Source: Flavobacterium sp. (GTDB lineage Bacteria; Bacteroidota; Bacteroidia; Flavobacteriales; Flavobacteriaceae). Taken from it: a DNA stretch of 7,923 bases. Under the pieces are notes generated by a model. It searched no databases. It was given only the letters and a program-made list of their open reading frames with translations, and was not told where the DNA came from. This document shows, piece by piece, positions 1 through 6,712 of the stretch; the first letter of the stretch is position 1; every line of letters begins with the position of its first letter. The stretch spans positions 1 to 7,923 of the forward strand of contig JAIXTU010000425.1 of assembly GCA_027483785.1 (NCBI GenBank), in the 5' to 3' direction. The position numbers and the translations under genes were made by a program.

Positions 1-1239
1 AATTTGAAACTCAAAGGTGTCGCGGCTCCATCCTTTCTCAACCCTCACATCTTTGTATAATTTGTAACTCACATTGGACTGGTCATAGGTAAGAATGTCT
101 AAATCTCCATCGCCATCAATATCTCCAGTTGCGTTTGATAATTGAAGACGACCTAAGTTAGCATTTGACTTTAAACTAGTAGCATTAGGAAAAACTGCGG
201 GGTCTAAAACATAACCTGAGGCACCTACTCTAATTTCTTCCGAATAACCAGTATAAGCTCTTGAATCACCTTCATTGGCAGTAATAAAATAGGTGTTTCC
301 GCCAGATGTAAAACTAGACATAGCATCAGGCATGTACATTCCTTTTACTGGCCAGTTTTGAATATTGATTTTTCCTGTTGAAGAAGTCAAATCTCTATCA
401 CTTGGATCAAATCCATTACCTGGAGTACTATGGTCTTTTAATCCAAGTGGATAAATATTGGTAACCGTAGCAGTAGCAATATTTACTAAAGCAACAGCAT
501 TATTTTCTTGAAGCGTTACTGCTGCGGTAGCATTATCAATAAACGCGATATATTCTGGCTCTAAATCTTGTGCTACAGTAGCTCCTGGTCCATAGATTCG
601 CACACCTGCCGCCTTTAGACTAGCCATTTGCGAATTAAAGCTTGTAAATGAAGCCGTCGAAACCGTCGCACTTGCTATTCCGCCAGAAATGTCGATTATA
701 GAAATAGATCCTTCTGGGTCAAATGAATTACCTTGACCGTAGCTATTCGGCTCTCCTTCATTTGCGCTCAAAATTTTAGTTCCGTCTGGACTAAACGCAA
801 TCATATCTGGCAAGAAACCTACAGTAACGTCAGAAACGAATGTTGCAGTTGCCGGATTGTAAAAAGCTACTCTTCCTAGTTGTTGCGCATTTGTAGTTGA
901 ATTAACAATGGCAAAACTAATTGCGAGTATACCGTTATGTACAGCAACCGAATTAGGTATTGCGGTAAATCCACCTGCAACTGTAAGTCCATAAGGCATT
1001 GAAGTTGGACTTGACAAAACACCTGTACCGCTTAAAGTGTAATACTCGATAGCGTTTCCAGCTACTGTAAACACACGGTTTGTAGCAGGATCGAAAGCTG
1101 ATATTTCAGCGCCATTGACACTTGTTGCGGTTGACTTTATAGTCATCTGCGCATTGCTGCTTTCGATAAAAAAGAAGCTTAAAAGCGATAGAACACTTAG
1201 CATAAATCTAAGTTTCTTCGAAAGAATTTTTTTCATCAT
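1..1239 (-). CDS. choice-of-anchor I family secreted protein (N-terminal 413 residues, truncated by window edge)
   Basis: An open frame of 413 codons runs from ATG at 1239 to the left edge without a stop, so the C-terminus is missing. Residues 1-31 form a signal peptide: Lys/Arg-rich start, hydrophobic core about 13-25, and an SNAQ cleavage-like site. What follows reads as a beta-propeller-like surface protein: SANEGEPNSYG (158-168), DPEGSISIIDI (174-184), DLEPEYIAF (225-233), VTLQENNAVALVNI (241-254), GMYMPDAMSSF (300-310), TANEGDSRAY (320-329) and the Asp-rich GDIDGDGDLD (372-381). These are hallmarks of the choice-of-anchor I family, often annotated as alkaline-phosphatase- or esterase-like. 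Members are exported, and in Flavobacteriaceae often carry a C-terminal type IX secretion signal, which cannot be seen here. Two adjacent ATGs (1239, 1236) could serve as start. The enzymatic activity, if any, is unknown. After residue 381 the sequence departs from what I expect of the family (see findings). Confidence 0.85.
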   Translation of the reverse strand, partial: MMKKILSKKLRFMLSVLSLLSFFFIESSNAQMTIKSTATSVNGAEISAFDPATNRVFTVAGNAIEYYTLSGTGVLSSPTSMPYGLTVAGGFTAIPNSVAVHNGILAISFAIVNSTTNAQQLGRVAFYNPATATFVSDVTVGFLPDMIAFSPDGTKILSANEGEPNSYGQGNSFDPEGSISIIDISGGIASATVSTASFTSFNSQMASLKAAGVRIYGPGATVAQDLEPEYIAFIDNATAAVTLQENNAVALVNIATATVTNIYPLGLKDHSTPGNGFDPSDRDLTSSTGKINIQNWPVKGMYMPDAMSSFTSGGNTYFITANEGDSRAYTGYSEEIRVGASGYVLDPAVFPNATSLKSNANLGRLQLSNATGDIDGDGDLDILTYDQSNVSYKLYKDVRVEKGWSRDTFEFQI

Positions 1240-1265
1240 CGATACCGTTTTAGAAATTAGTTCGA

Positions 1266-1273
1266 CAAAGCTA
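1266..1273 (-). promoter_or_regulatory. -7 promoter box of the choice-of-anchor I gene
   Basis: Read on the minus strand this is TAGCTTTG, a perfect match to the Bacteroidetes -7 consensus TAnnTTTG, 26 bp upstream of the ATG at 1239. The expected -33 TTG about 19-21 bp further upstream is poor (a T-rich stretch only), so the call rests on the -7 box and its position. It implies a short leader of about 20 nt. Confidence 0.5.
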
Positions 1274-1790
1274 AATTCTAAATCTTTGTTAAAAATTACG
1301 AAAACGTTATATGTAGGTCAACTTACTTTGATAAAACGCCCTCAAAATCAATCGATTTAACATAAAAATTACAAATAAATTTACATACTTCAAGAAATTC
1401 ATATATTGTTACCATCAATAAAAAAGTCCTTATTCGTAATTTTCGAACCAACGCAATTTTGCTAGGTTTAGTAATATAAGAAGATGCTAACCAATATTCG
1501 GCAGATTGTGTTTATAGAAAAAAAGTAAAAAATAGTTTACGACGATTTAACATTCAATCTTTTTCAGCTTAAATGTAAATTTCCCCTTTTCAAATCGCTT
1601 ATTATACCAATTATGTTAGTTGGCTGTTGTTTAAAAAATTTAAGACCGCAGAAAACTTATATCATTTTAGAATGAGCTAAAAACGAATTGTTAAAAACAC
1701 CCATATTTATTGTCTGCGTTTCACCCAGCCCTTTTTAGTAAAATCGGAGTTGTTCAATTAAATGTTTTCTAATTTTTATTTTTACAAAGA

Positions 1791-1820
1791 GCTAAAGTGA
1801 ATTAGCCTAAAGTGAATTAG
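1791..1820. repeat. 15-bp tandem duplication
   Basis: Two adjacent 15-bp units, 1791-1805 and 1806-1820, are identical in 14 positions (ctaaagtgaattag) and differ only in the first base (g or c). The second copy ends one base before the stop codon of the small membrane protein gene (minus strand, stop at 1822-1824). It looks like a slippage duplication. It forms no hairpin and I infer no function. Confidence 0.8.
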
Positions 1821-1821
1821 A

Positions 1822-2004
1822 TTAAACCCTACCTTTTAAGGAACTAAAAACCCAAGCATTGGCCCAAAAACCAAGACCAACCGCTGCAAAACCCCATCCG
1901 GCAACTTCGTCGTAACGAAAAGCTCCTAAACCAATAAGTAAAATTCCCATCAGAATCATAATAAAGGTAGCCCAACCCAAAACGGTGTTCTTATTCATTC
2001 CCAT
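1822..2004 (-). CDS. small two-helix membrane protein (CAL67264-like family)
   Basis: A 60-residue protein consisting almost entirely of two hydrophobic segments, about residues 9-28 (WATFIMILMGILLIGLGAF) and 35-54 (GWGFAAVGLGFWANAWVF). A short link (RYDEVA) separates them, and the C-terminus LKGRV is basic. It is probably a hairpin in the inner membrane. From memory it resembles the short Flavobacteriaceae proteins named CAL67264 family membrane protein, which have no known function. It follows holA by 11 bp on the same strand and is presumably cotranscribed. Two starts are possible: ATG at 2004 (MGMNKN) or ATG at 1998 (MNKN). The A-rich leader fits either, and there is no Shine-Dalgarno site to decide. 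Confidence 0.75.
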   Translation of the reverse strand: MGMNKNTVLGWATFIMILMGILLIGLGAFRYDEVAGWGFAAVGLGFWANAWVFSSLKGRV

Positions 2005-2015
2005 ATTTTTAAATT

Positions 2016-3020
2016 TTAGGCAAATATCTTAATCAAAAGCAGTTTAAACAAATCGCTTTCTTTAGCATTGGCTGCACCCACGCCTTTGCTCTGTAAATCA
2101 ATATCTCGCAAAGCGGCAATCATACTGCTCACCTTTTTCATCGGATATACGCGAATTCCGTCAAAAAACTCGTCGACAAAATACGGCGAAACACCTAAAG
2201 CTTGTGCTGCCGCCGGTTTGCTCTTGTCCTTTAATCCGTGTAAAATCAGTAGCTGACTAAAAAATTTGTGCAATTGCGCTACGATTACCACCAAAGGCAT
2301 GTCGTTTTTACTTTTGGTAAAATAATCAACAATTTGAAAGGCTTTGGTCGTGTTTTTTTGTGCGATTGCTTTTCGCAATTCAAAAATATTGAAGTCCTTA
2401 CTTATTCCTACGTACAATTCCACATCAGCAGCTGTGACAGTACTTCCACTTGGAATATTAACCGCAAGTTTATCGATTTCGGTGGCAATACGCGACAAAT
2501 TGTTCCCTAAATTGTCGTTAATCATGGCAACAGCTTTAGGCTCAATTTGCAATCCTTTCGACTTCAGTAATTTCGCAATCCAGGTTTGCACCTGCGCATC
2601 TTTAAGCTTTTTGCTTTCGAGTACAACACCGTGTTTCTGAAAATTCTTGTAGAGCGCCTTCCGTTTGTCGACATCTTTTCCTTTATAACACAAAACCAGC
2701 ACGGTTGTAGGCGTGCAGTTGGCAACATACTCTTCCAATTTATCAAGTTTGCCGCTAATCGCTTGGGCTTCTTTAACAATAATCACTTGTCGTTCGGCCA
2801 TCATCGGGTAGCGCTTGGCGGCTCCTACTAAATCGGGAACATTTACATCACGTCCGTACAAAATAGTCTGATTAAAACCGCGTTCATCTTCCGAAAGTAC
2901 GTTTTCTTCAATGTACTCAGAAACTTTATCGACATAGTACGGTTCTTCGCCCATGAGCAAATACAGCGGCTTGATGTCGCCCGATTTTATCGCATCAACA
3001 ATTTTTAGTGCTTCATCCAT
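2016..3020 (-). CDS. holA: DNA polymerase III subunit delta
   Basis: A 334-residue protein of normal family length. Delta is the clamp-loader subunit that opens the beta sliding clamp and loads it onto primed DNA with the tau/gamma and delta' subunits. The N-terminal AAA+-like domain (about 17-140) opens with the family signature PLYLLMGEEPYYVDK (18-32), a degenerate P-loop that does not hydrolyse ATP in this family. It continues with GFNQTILYG (48-56), the clamp-interaction region around YPMMAERQVIIVKEA (71-85), and the strand TTVLVLCYKGK (105-115). A helical middle domain (about 141-210) contains LGNNLSRIATEIDKL (171-185). The C-terminal collar domain (about 211-334) contains NIFELRKAIA (211-220) and VVIVAQLHKFF (244-254). 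It is the first gene of a minus-strand pair with the small membrane protein and is divergent from the HsdR-N gene. No clear TAnnTTTG box was found in the short divergent gap. Confidence 0.95.
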   Translation of the reverse strand: MDEALKIVDAIKSGDIKPLYLLMGEEPYYVDKVSEYIEENVLSEDERGFNQTILYGRDVNVPDLVGAAKRYPMMAERQVIIVKEAQAISGKLDKLEEYVANCTPTTVLVLCYKGKDVDKRKALYKNFQKHGVVLESKKLKDAQVQTWIAKLLKSKGLQIEPKAVAMINDNLGNNLSRIATEIDKLAVNIPSGSTVTAADVELYVGISKDFNIFELRKAIAQKNTTKAFQIVDYFTKSKNDMPLVVIVAQLHKFFSQLLILHGLKDKSKPAAAQALGVSPYFVDEFFDGIRVYPMKKVSSMIAALRDIDLQSKGVGAANAKESDLFKLLLIKIFA

Positions 3021-3032
3021 TAAAGTCGGAAA

Positions 3033-3064
3033 TTGAATTCGGGTTCATCTTCTCTTTATATTTG
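3033..3064 (+). promoter_or_regulatory. promoter of the HsdR-N/glycosyltransferase pair
   Basis: TTG at 3033-3035 is followed after 21 bp by TATATTTG at 3057-3064, a perfect TAnnTTTG -7 box of the Bacteroidetes primary sigma factor. The box ends only 4 nt before the ATG at 3069. The expected transcription start therefore falls at or next to the start codon, implying a leaderless or near-leaderless transcript. Confidence 0.6.
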
Positions 3065-3068
3065 CGCC

Positions 3069-3515
3069 ATGCAGCGACTCAATTTTCCACCCGCTCCGTT
3101 AAGGTTCAAAAATAGCGAAAATAAGACGCTTATCTTCGACCCTATTCGCAAAAAATTTATTGTGTTAACGCCCGAAGAATGGGTCAGACAACACGTAATT
3201 GCTTTGTTACAAACACATTATCAAATTCCAACGGCACTAATCAGCGTTGAACGTCAGTTGAAAATCAATCAGTTAATAAAACGATTCGATTTAGTAGTCT
3301 TCAACAAAAACGGAAGCATTTTTCTATTGGTCGAATGTAAAGCACCTGAAATACCTATTAAGCAAGATACGTTCGACCAAATTGCACGCTATAATTTGCA
3401 CGTACAAGCACAACATTTATTCGTGACAAATGGCTTAGAACATTATTTTTGCAAGCTCGATTATGAACGCGAACGTTTTGAATTAATTCCCGATTTACCT
3501 GCCTTTGGAAGCTAA
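3069..3515 (+). CDS. stand-alone type I restriction HsdR N-terminal domain protein (PD-(D/E)XK nuclease fold)
   Basis: A 148-residue protein made of one domain resembling the N-terminus of type I restriction endonuclease subunit HsdR (HSDR_N_2-like). The nuclease core is intact: KRFDLVVF with Asp74, then LVECKAP with Glu89 and Lys91 (the E-x-K of PD-(D/E)XK), followed by DTFDQIARYN with Gln104, the typical trailing Gln. The N-terminal segment NSENKTLIFDPIRKKF (15-30) and LTPEEWVRQH (33-42) are also family features. No helicase/translocase domain follows and no hsdM/hsdS lies nearby, so this is not a restriction system. Such short proteins sit beside holA in related Flavobacteriaceae as I remember them, with no established function. 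ATG at 3069 is preferred over TTG at 3033 because the promoter box lies in between and the extra residues look random. The end overlaps the next gene by 11 bp. Confidence 0.85.
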   Translation: MQRLNFPPAPLRFKNSENKTLIFDPIRKKFIVLTPEEWVRQHVIALLQTHYQIPTALISVERQLKINQLIKRFDLVVFNKNGSIFLLVECKAPEIPIKQDTFDQIARYNLHVQAQHLFVTNGLEHYFCKLDYERERFELIPDLPAFGS

Positions 3516-4518
3516 AGAACTTTTATCGAAAACGGCTGTTGTTGTACTCAATTACAACGGAGCAAATCTTTTGCGCCAGTTCGTACCAACGCTCATTAAA
3601 TACAGCGATTCGGCGCGTATTTACGTAATCGATAATGCTTCAACCGACGACTCAGTGAAACTGCTTGCCCATGAGTTCGCCGACGTAGTTTGTATCAGAA
3701 ACGAAAGAAACTTAGGCTTTGCCGGTGGTTATAACGAAGGATTACGCAGCATCGATGCCTCGCTATTGGTTTTAATTAATTCCGATGTAGAAGTAACTCC
3801 AAATTGGTTACAGCCGTTGGTTCGCGCTTTCGCGGAAGAAGAAAAATTGGCCATTGCGCAACCCAAAATTCGCGATTTCAAAAATAAAGCCGCGTTTGAA
3901 TATGCCGGAGCTGCGGGCGGATTTATCGACAAGTTTGGATTTCCGTACTGTCGCGGTCGGCTGTTTGACACCGTGGAAATCGACGAAAATCAATATGCCG
4001 ACGAAACACCGATTTTCTGGGCAACCGGAGCTTGTTTTGCGATTCGAAAGAAGGTATTCGACGAACTTGGCGGTTTTGATGCCGATTTCTTTGCACATCA
4101 GGAAGAAATAGACCTGTGTTGGCGTGCATTTAATCACGGCTTTGAAGCTCGATACGTACCCGATTCGGTAGTGTTTCACGTTGGTGGTGCAACTTTAGTG
4201 AACGGTTCTGCTCGAAAAGTCTTTCTAAATTTTAGAAATTCGCTGTTAATGCTGGTAAAAAACGTTCCGCAAGGCATGTTATTCGAAGTTTTATTCTTGC
4301 GTTTGGTTTTAGACGGAGTAGCCGCAATTCGTTTCTTGATTTCCGGCGAATTTTCGAAGTTCCGAGCAGTAATTGCTGCACATTTTGCCTTCTACGCTAA
4401 GTGTAACCAAACGTTTAAAAAACGAGCCAAAAACCTGCGTTCGGACTACTTTTCCAAAAAATCGATTGTCTACACATACTTCATTCAGGGAAAACGCCGC
4501 TATAGAGATTTATCTTAA
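3505..4518 (+). CDS. glycosyltransferase family 2 protein
   Basis: A 337-residue GT-A fold transferase that moves a sugar from a nucleotide-sugar donor to a glycan acceptor, probably at the cytoplasmic face of the inner membrane. Visible motifs: AVVVLNYNG (11-19), VIDNASTDDS (41-50), NLGFAGGYNEGL (69-80), the metal-binding equivalent of DxD in LVLINSDVEV (88-97), WATGACFAIRK (172-182), and the acceptor/base region FFAHQEEIDLCWRA (195-208). The arrangement resembles rhamnosyltransferase-type GT2 enzymes of surface polysaccharide synthesis, but donor and acceptor are not predictable. A hydrophobic-amphipathic stretch at about 257-300 may contact the membrane. The C-terminus is strongly basic. 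The first in-frame ATG lies deep inside the conserved domain and a stop lies at 3484-3486, so translation most likely starts at TTG 3505. That start overlaps the upstream gene by 11 bp and suggests translational coupling. Confidence 0.9.
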   Translation: MEAKELLSKTAVVVLNYNGANLLRQFVPTLIKYSDSARIYVIDNASTDDSVKLLAHEFADVVCIRNERNLGFAGGYNEGLRSIDASLLVLINSDVEVTPNWLQPLVRAFAEEEKLAIAQPKIRDFKNKAAFEYAGAAGGFIDKFGFPYCRGRLFDTVEIDENQYADETPIFWATGACFAIRKKVFDELGGFDADFFAHQEEIDLCWRAFNHGFEARYVPDSVVFHVGGATLVNGSARKVFLNFRNSLLMLVKNVPQGMLFEVLFLRLVLDGVAAIRFLISGEFSKFRAVIAAHFAFYAKCNQTFKKRAKNLRSDYFSKKSIVYTYFIQGKRRYRDLS

Positions 4519-4539
4519 CAATAGTTTAGGTATCTCTAT
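4502..4539 (+). terminator. weak inverted repeat at the end of the glycosyltransferase gene
   Basis: atagagat (4502-4509) pairs with atctctat (4532-4539) across a 22-nt loop that includes the stop codon, and a T-rich run follows at 4544-4552. The stem has only two G-C pairs and a long loop, so it is a weak terminator candidate at best. Confidence 0.25.
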
Positions 4540-4564
4540 CACGTTATTTTTTAACATTTGAGTA

Positions 4565-4572
4565 TATCTTTG
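4565..4572 (+). promoter_or_regulatory. -7 promoter box of the OmpA-family lipoprotein gene
   Basis: TATCTTTG is a perfect match to TAnnTTTG, ending 16 nt before the ATG at 4589. No TTG is found at the expected -33 distance, so recognition would depend on the -7 box. It separates the OmpA gene from the upstream pair as its own transcription unit. Confidence 0.55.
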
Positions 4573-4588
4573 CTCAAAATCTAAATTG

Positions 4589-5425
4589 ATGAAGAAGTAT
4601 ATTTTTGTTTTAGCATCGCTTGCCGTATTGAGCACATCATGCGGAACGAAAAAGAAAATCGCCGCATTAGAAGCGAAAAATAAGGAAATTCAGGACCTTT
4701 TGAACTCGACTACCGTTAAACTAAACATGTGTATGTCGGAAAAAGATGCCTTAGCTACGCAAGTTGATTTCTTGAAAAAGAACAATTCCGAGTTAATTAG
4801 CAACATCGGAAATATGACTACGCTTACCGCGAAAGGTGCCGAAAACATTGAGAAAGCGTTGGAAACCATCAAAGAAAAAGATCTTAAAATTACGCGTATG
4901 CAAGACGCACTGACTAAAAAAGACAGTGTTACACTTGCCTTAGTCACGAGTTTGAAACGCGAGGTAGGTATTTCTGATCCAGATATCGAAGTGAATGTGG
5001 AAAAAGGCGTAGTTTTCATTTCAATTGCCGATAAGTTGTTGTTCAAAAGCGGCAGCTATACCGTGACCGATCGCGCCAAAGAAGTACTTACCAAAGTGGC
5101 GAAAGTTATAAACAGCAAGCCCGATTTCGAATGCATGGTAGAAGGACATACCGACAGCGTACCTTTCATTGGCAACGGCGTTTTGCTCGACAATTGGGAT
5201 TTGAGCGTAAAACGTTCTACGTCAATTATTCGTGTATTAACTAAAGAACTAGGCGTAAAACCTTCGCAACTCATTGCAGCTGGTCGCGGCGAATACATTC
5301 CGTTGGTTGACAACAGCAATGCAGAAAACAGATCTAAAAACAGAAGAACACGAGTGGTGATTCTTCCGAAAATCGATCAGTTTTACGACATGATCGAAAA
5401 AGAGATGAAGAATCCGAAAAATTGA
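4589..5425 (+). CDS. OmpA-family peptidoglycan-binding lipoprotein with coiled-coil region
   Basis: A 278-residue envelope protein. Residues 1-17 are a lipoprotein signal peptide with a loose lipobox ending in LSTSC, which makes Cys18 the lipidated residue. After Cys comes GTKKK rather than acidic residues, so no surface-export signal is evident and a periplasm-facing lipoprotein is likely. Residues about 20-115 are charged and heptad-like (LEAKNKEIQDLL, EKALETIKEKDLKITRM) and should form a long coiled coil. Residues about 135-260 are an OmpA C-terminal domain: LLFKSGSYTVT (150-160), VEGHTDSVP (184-192), WDLSVKRS (203-210), GRGEYIP (232-238), NRSKNRRTRVVI (247-258). Asp189 and Arg209 match the pair that binds diaminopimelate in peptidoglycan. 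It probably tethers the outer membrane to the cell wall. ATG 4589 is chosen over TTG 4586 because Met-Lys-Lys is a normal signal-peptide start. Confidence 0.92.
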   Translation: MKKYIFVLASLAVLSTSCGTKKKIAALEAKNKEIQDLLNSTTVKLNMCMSEKDALATQVDFLKKNNSELISNIGNMTTLTAKGAENIEKALETIKEKDLKITRMQDALTKKDSVTLALVTSLKREVGISDPDIEVNVEKGVVFISIADKLLFKSGSYTVTDRAKEVLTKVAKVINSKPDFECMVEGHTDSVPFIGNGVLLDNWDLSVKRSTSIIRVLTKELGVKPSQLIAAGRGEYIPLVDNSNAENRSKNRRTRVVILPKIDQFYDMIEKEMKNPKN

Positions 5426-5466
5426 TTTTTGTGAGGAAACTCAATTAAATAAACAATCAAAAACAC

Positions 5467-5504
5467 AAAAGCCGCCTTATGAATGAAAGCATAAGGCGGC
5501 TTTT
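5467..5504. terminator. bidirectional intrinsic terminator
   Basis: A perfect 15-bp stem (5467-5481 with 5490-5504) closes an 8-nt loop. The stem core gccgcc/ggcggc is G+C-rich. A T run (from 5500) follows on the plus strand, and the A-rich flank before 5471 provides a T run for the minus strand. It lies 41 bp after the OmpA gene stop and 28 bp from the end of the converging META gene, so it can terminate both. Confidence 0.93.
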
Positions 5505-5532
5505 TAATTTGATTATTATTTTGAAACTCGCT

Positions 5533-5976
5533 TTAATTTACTAAACGCTTAAACGACATGATTCGCTGCGTTTTTATAAACAATTCGAGTTCGTTTTGCT
5601 CGTCGATTCGGTAGCTGGTAATTTGCCCCAAAAGTTGCATAAATACTTTCTCGCCGTCGGAGCCACAAGCCATTTTGGTGCTTTTTACTTTTTTGATGAA
5701 AACCGTGAGTGAGAGTCGGTTTGAGAAAATCGGTCCGTTAAAGGTGTTGCAACCGTTGAAACCACTGACTGTTTCGTTTTCAATATCAAAGCTTACCGTT
5801 GGGCGTTTTGAAGGAAACAGGCCGTCAATAGTATTTTTTTCGTACACTAAACCTATAAGTTCCCAGTTTCCAGAAAGCGATTCTTGGACTTTTTTCACTT
5901 GCTCTTGTGTTCCGTAGCAACCCGAAAACAAAAACGATACTAGTAAAATTAGGGTAAAGCGATACAAGTATTTCAT
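5533..5976 (-). CDS. META-domain lipoprotein (HslJ-like)
   Basis: A 147-residue protein. Residues 1-19 form a lipoprotein signal peptide ending in LFSGC, with Cys20 as the lipidated residue. The rest is a single META domain (family of E. coli HslJ), starting at SGNWELIGLVY (35-45). It contains the diagnostic SGFNGCNTFNG (71-81) and STKMACGSDGEKVFMQLL (99-116), including Cys76 and Cys104, positions that could form a disulfide. ELELFIKTQRIMSFKRL closes the fold. META proteins are small envelope or secreted beta-barrel-like proteins linked in some bacteria to heat or antibiotic stress, and their biochemical role is unsettled. ATG 5976 is preferred over the upstream TTG at 5991 because the latter sits inside the promoter box. 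It converges with the OmpA gene and has its own promoter. Confidence 0.88.
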   Translation of the reverse strand: MKYLYRFTLILLVSFLFSGCYGTQEQVKKVQESLSGNWELIGLVYEKNTIDGLFPSKRPTVSFDIENETVSGFNGCNTFNGPIFSNRLSLTVFIKKVKSTKMACGSDGEKVFMQLLGQITSYRIDEQNELELFIKTQRIMSFKRLVN

Positions 5977-5988
5977 TTGTTTTTTTGT

Positions 5989-5996
5989 CAAAGATA
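5989..5996 (-). promoter_or_regulatory. -7 promoter box of the META-domain gene
   Basis: On the minus strand it reads TATCTTTG, a perfect TAnnTTTG, ending 12 nt before the ATG at 5976. The leader would be under 10 nt. The -33 region has only a T-rich stretch. Confidence 0.55.
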
Positions 5997-6069
5997 AACC
6001 ATAAAAAAAGCTAAAGAAAAAGTCGCCGAAGCTTAAACAAAATTTTAGCTAAATTACTACGACAGTCTG

Positions 6070-6101
6070 TTGTAAATTAACCCACGATGCGTGTATTTTC
6101 G
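6070..6101 (+). promoter_or_regulatory. promoter of the Tudor-like unknown gene
   Basis: TTG at 6070-6072 and TATTTTCG at 6094-6101 (7 of 8 to TAnnTTTG, counting the n positions) are separated by 21 bp and lie 18 nt before the ATG at 6120. This pattern covers the alternative upstream ATG at 6087 and so argues for the start at 6120. Confidence 0.4.
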
Positions 6102-6119
6102 CGAGGCAAAAAGAAAAAC

Positions 6120-6644
6120 ATGAAAATACTTGAAATAGGATCGCGCATTGAGCATCCGGAATACGGAAAAGGTGTAGTAACCAATGTAAGCAGCACCGAA
6201 TATTGGGTAACTTTTATTGAAAACGGATTAGAAACTATTCCTTTAACCGATACGTTTACCGTAATCGAAGCGGTGGAAAATGAAGTAGATACCATTAGTT
6301 TTTACGAAGTAGAACGAACCGTTCGCGAAATACTGCGCAAATGGGCCGATGTGGGCGAAGTAGTTGCCATTGGCGATAAATGGAAAGGTGGCAAAATGAT
6401 CATGCAACCCGGAACAGCTGGCTTGGCCTCGAAAGAAGTACCGATTGATACATTTTTCCACAAAATTGTGATGCTGCGTGACCGTTTACGTGTGATGGAG
6501 CAGAAGATAAACTCGAGCAATTTAGAAGAAATTGAAAAAATTGAATTGCAACAGTACATTACGCGTATTTACGGAACATTAACCACGTTTAATGTATTGT
6601 TTAAATCGCCGAACCACAATTTCGTTGGCGAAAAAACGAAGTAA
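6120..6644 (+). CDS. conserved protein of unknown function with Tudor/SH3-like N-terminus
   Basis: A 174-residue cytoplasmic protein with no signal peptide or membrane segment. Residues 5-45 (EIGSRIEHPEYGKGVV, then a strand pattern WVTFIENGLETIPL) have the G-x-x-V-x-H-P-x-x-G-x-G-x-V pattern seen in small SH3/Tudor-like barrels such as the C-terminal domain of UvrD/PcrA helicases and CarD-type proteins. This is pattern similarity only. The middle (60-130) is helical around VREILRKWADV, followed by IGDKWKGGKMIMQPG (84-98), probably a beta hairpin, and VPIDTFFHKIVMLRDRLRVMEQKI (107-130), a helix. The C-terminus (136-170) is helical, ending LTTFNVLFKSPNHNFVG. I recall close homologs across Flavobacteriaceae named only hypothetical protein. 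An upstream ATG at 6087 would add 11 mostly basic residues, but it lies before the -7 box. Divergent from the META gene; a weak A/T hairpin follows at 6643-6676. Confidence 0.8.
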   Translation: MKILEIGSRIEHPEYGKGVVTNVSSTEYWVTFIENGLETIPLTDTFTVIEAVENEVDTISFYEVERTVREILRKWADVGEVVAIGDKWKGGKMIMQPGTAGLASKEVPIDTFFHKIVMLRDRLRVMEQKINSSNLEEIEKIELQQYITRIYGTLTTFNVLFKSPNHNFVGEKTK

Positions 6645-6712
6645 AAAAGCACTGAACACAGAGAAAGCTGTTTTTTGGAACGAATTTTCGGTAACGATTT
6701 TCGCGTTAGCAA

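Larger units (their letters stand above)
1240..1821. other. AT-rich intergenic region without recognisable gene
   Basis: About 580 bp lie between the start of the choice-of-anchor I gene and the end of the holA/small membrane protein unit. It contains the minus-strand promoter box near 1266-1273 and a tandem duplication at 1791-1820. I see no tRNA-like cloverleaf, no G+C-rich terminator hairpin, no convincing small gene and no long inverted repeat. A plus-strand open frame starting at 1115 that reaches into this region overlaps the signal-peptide end of the minus-strand gene and has no protein-like character. Homopolymer A/T runs dominate, so short repeats here are expected by chance. Confidence 0.6.

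Noticed and set aside
1115..1360. Plus-strand open frame of 81 codons
   Set aside because: It is antisense to the signal-peptide end and promoter of the choice-of-anchor I gene, has no protein-like composition, and ends in AT-rich noncoding DNA.
3069..3515. Type I restriction-modification system
   Set aside because: Only the N-terminal nuclease-like domain is present. There is no helicase part, methyltransferase or specificity subunit nearby.
6009..6050. 7-bp inverted repeat AGCTAAA/TTTAGCT in the gap between the META and Tudor-like genes
   Set aside because: Short, AT-rich and with a 28-nt spacer; expected by chance in such DNA.
6643..6676. Intrinsic terminator after the Tudor-like gene
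   Set aside because: AAAAAAGC can pair with GC plus a T run after a bulge, but the stem is nearly all A-T with a loop of over 12 nt. It is too weak to list as a terminator.
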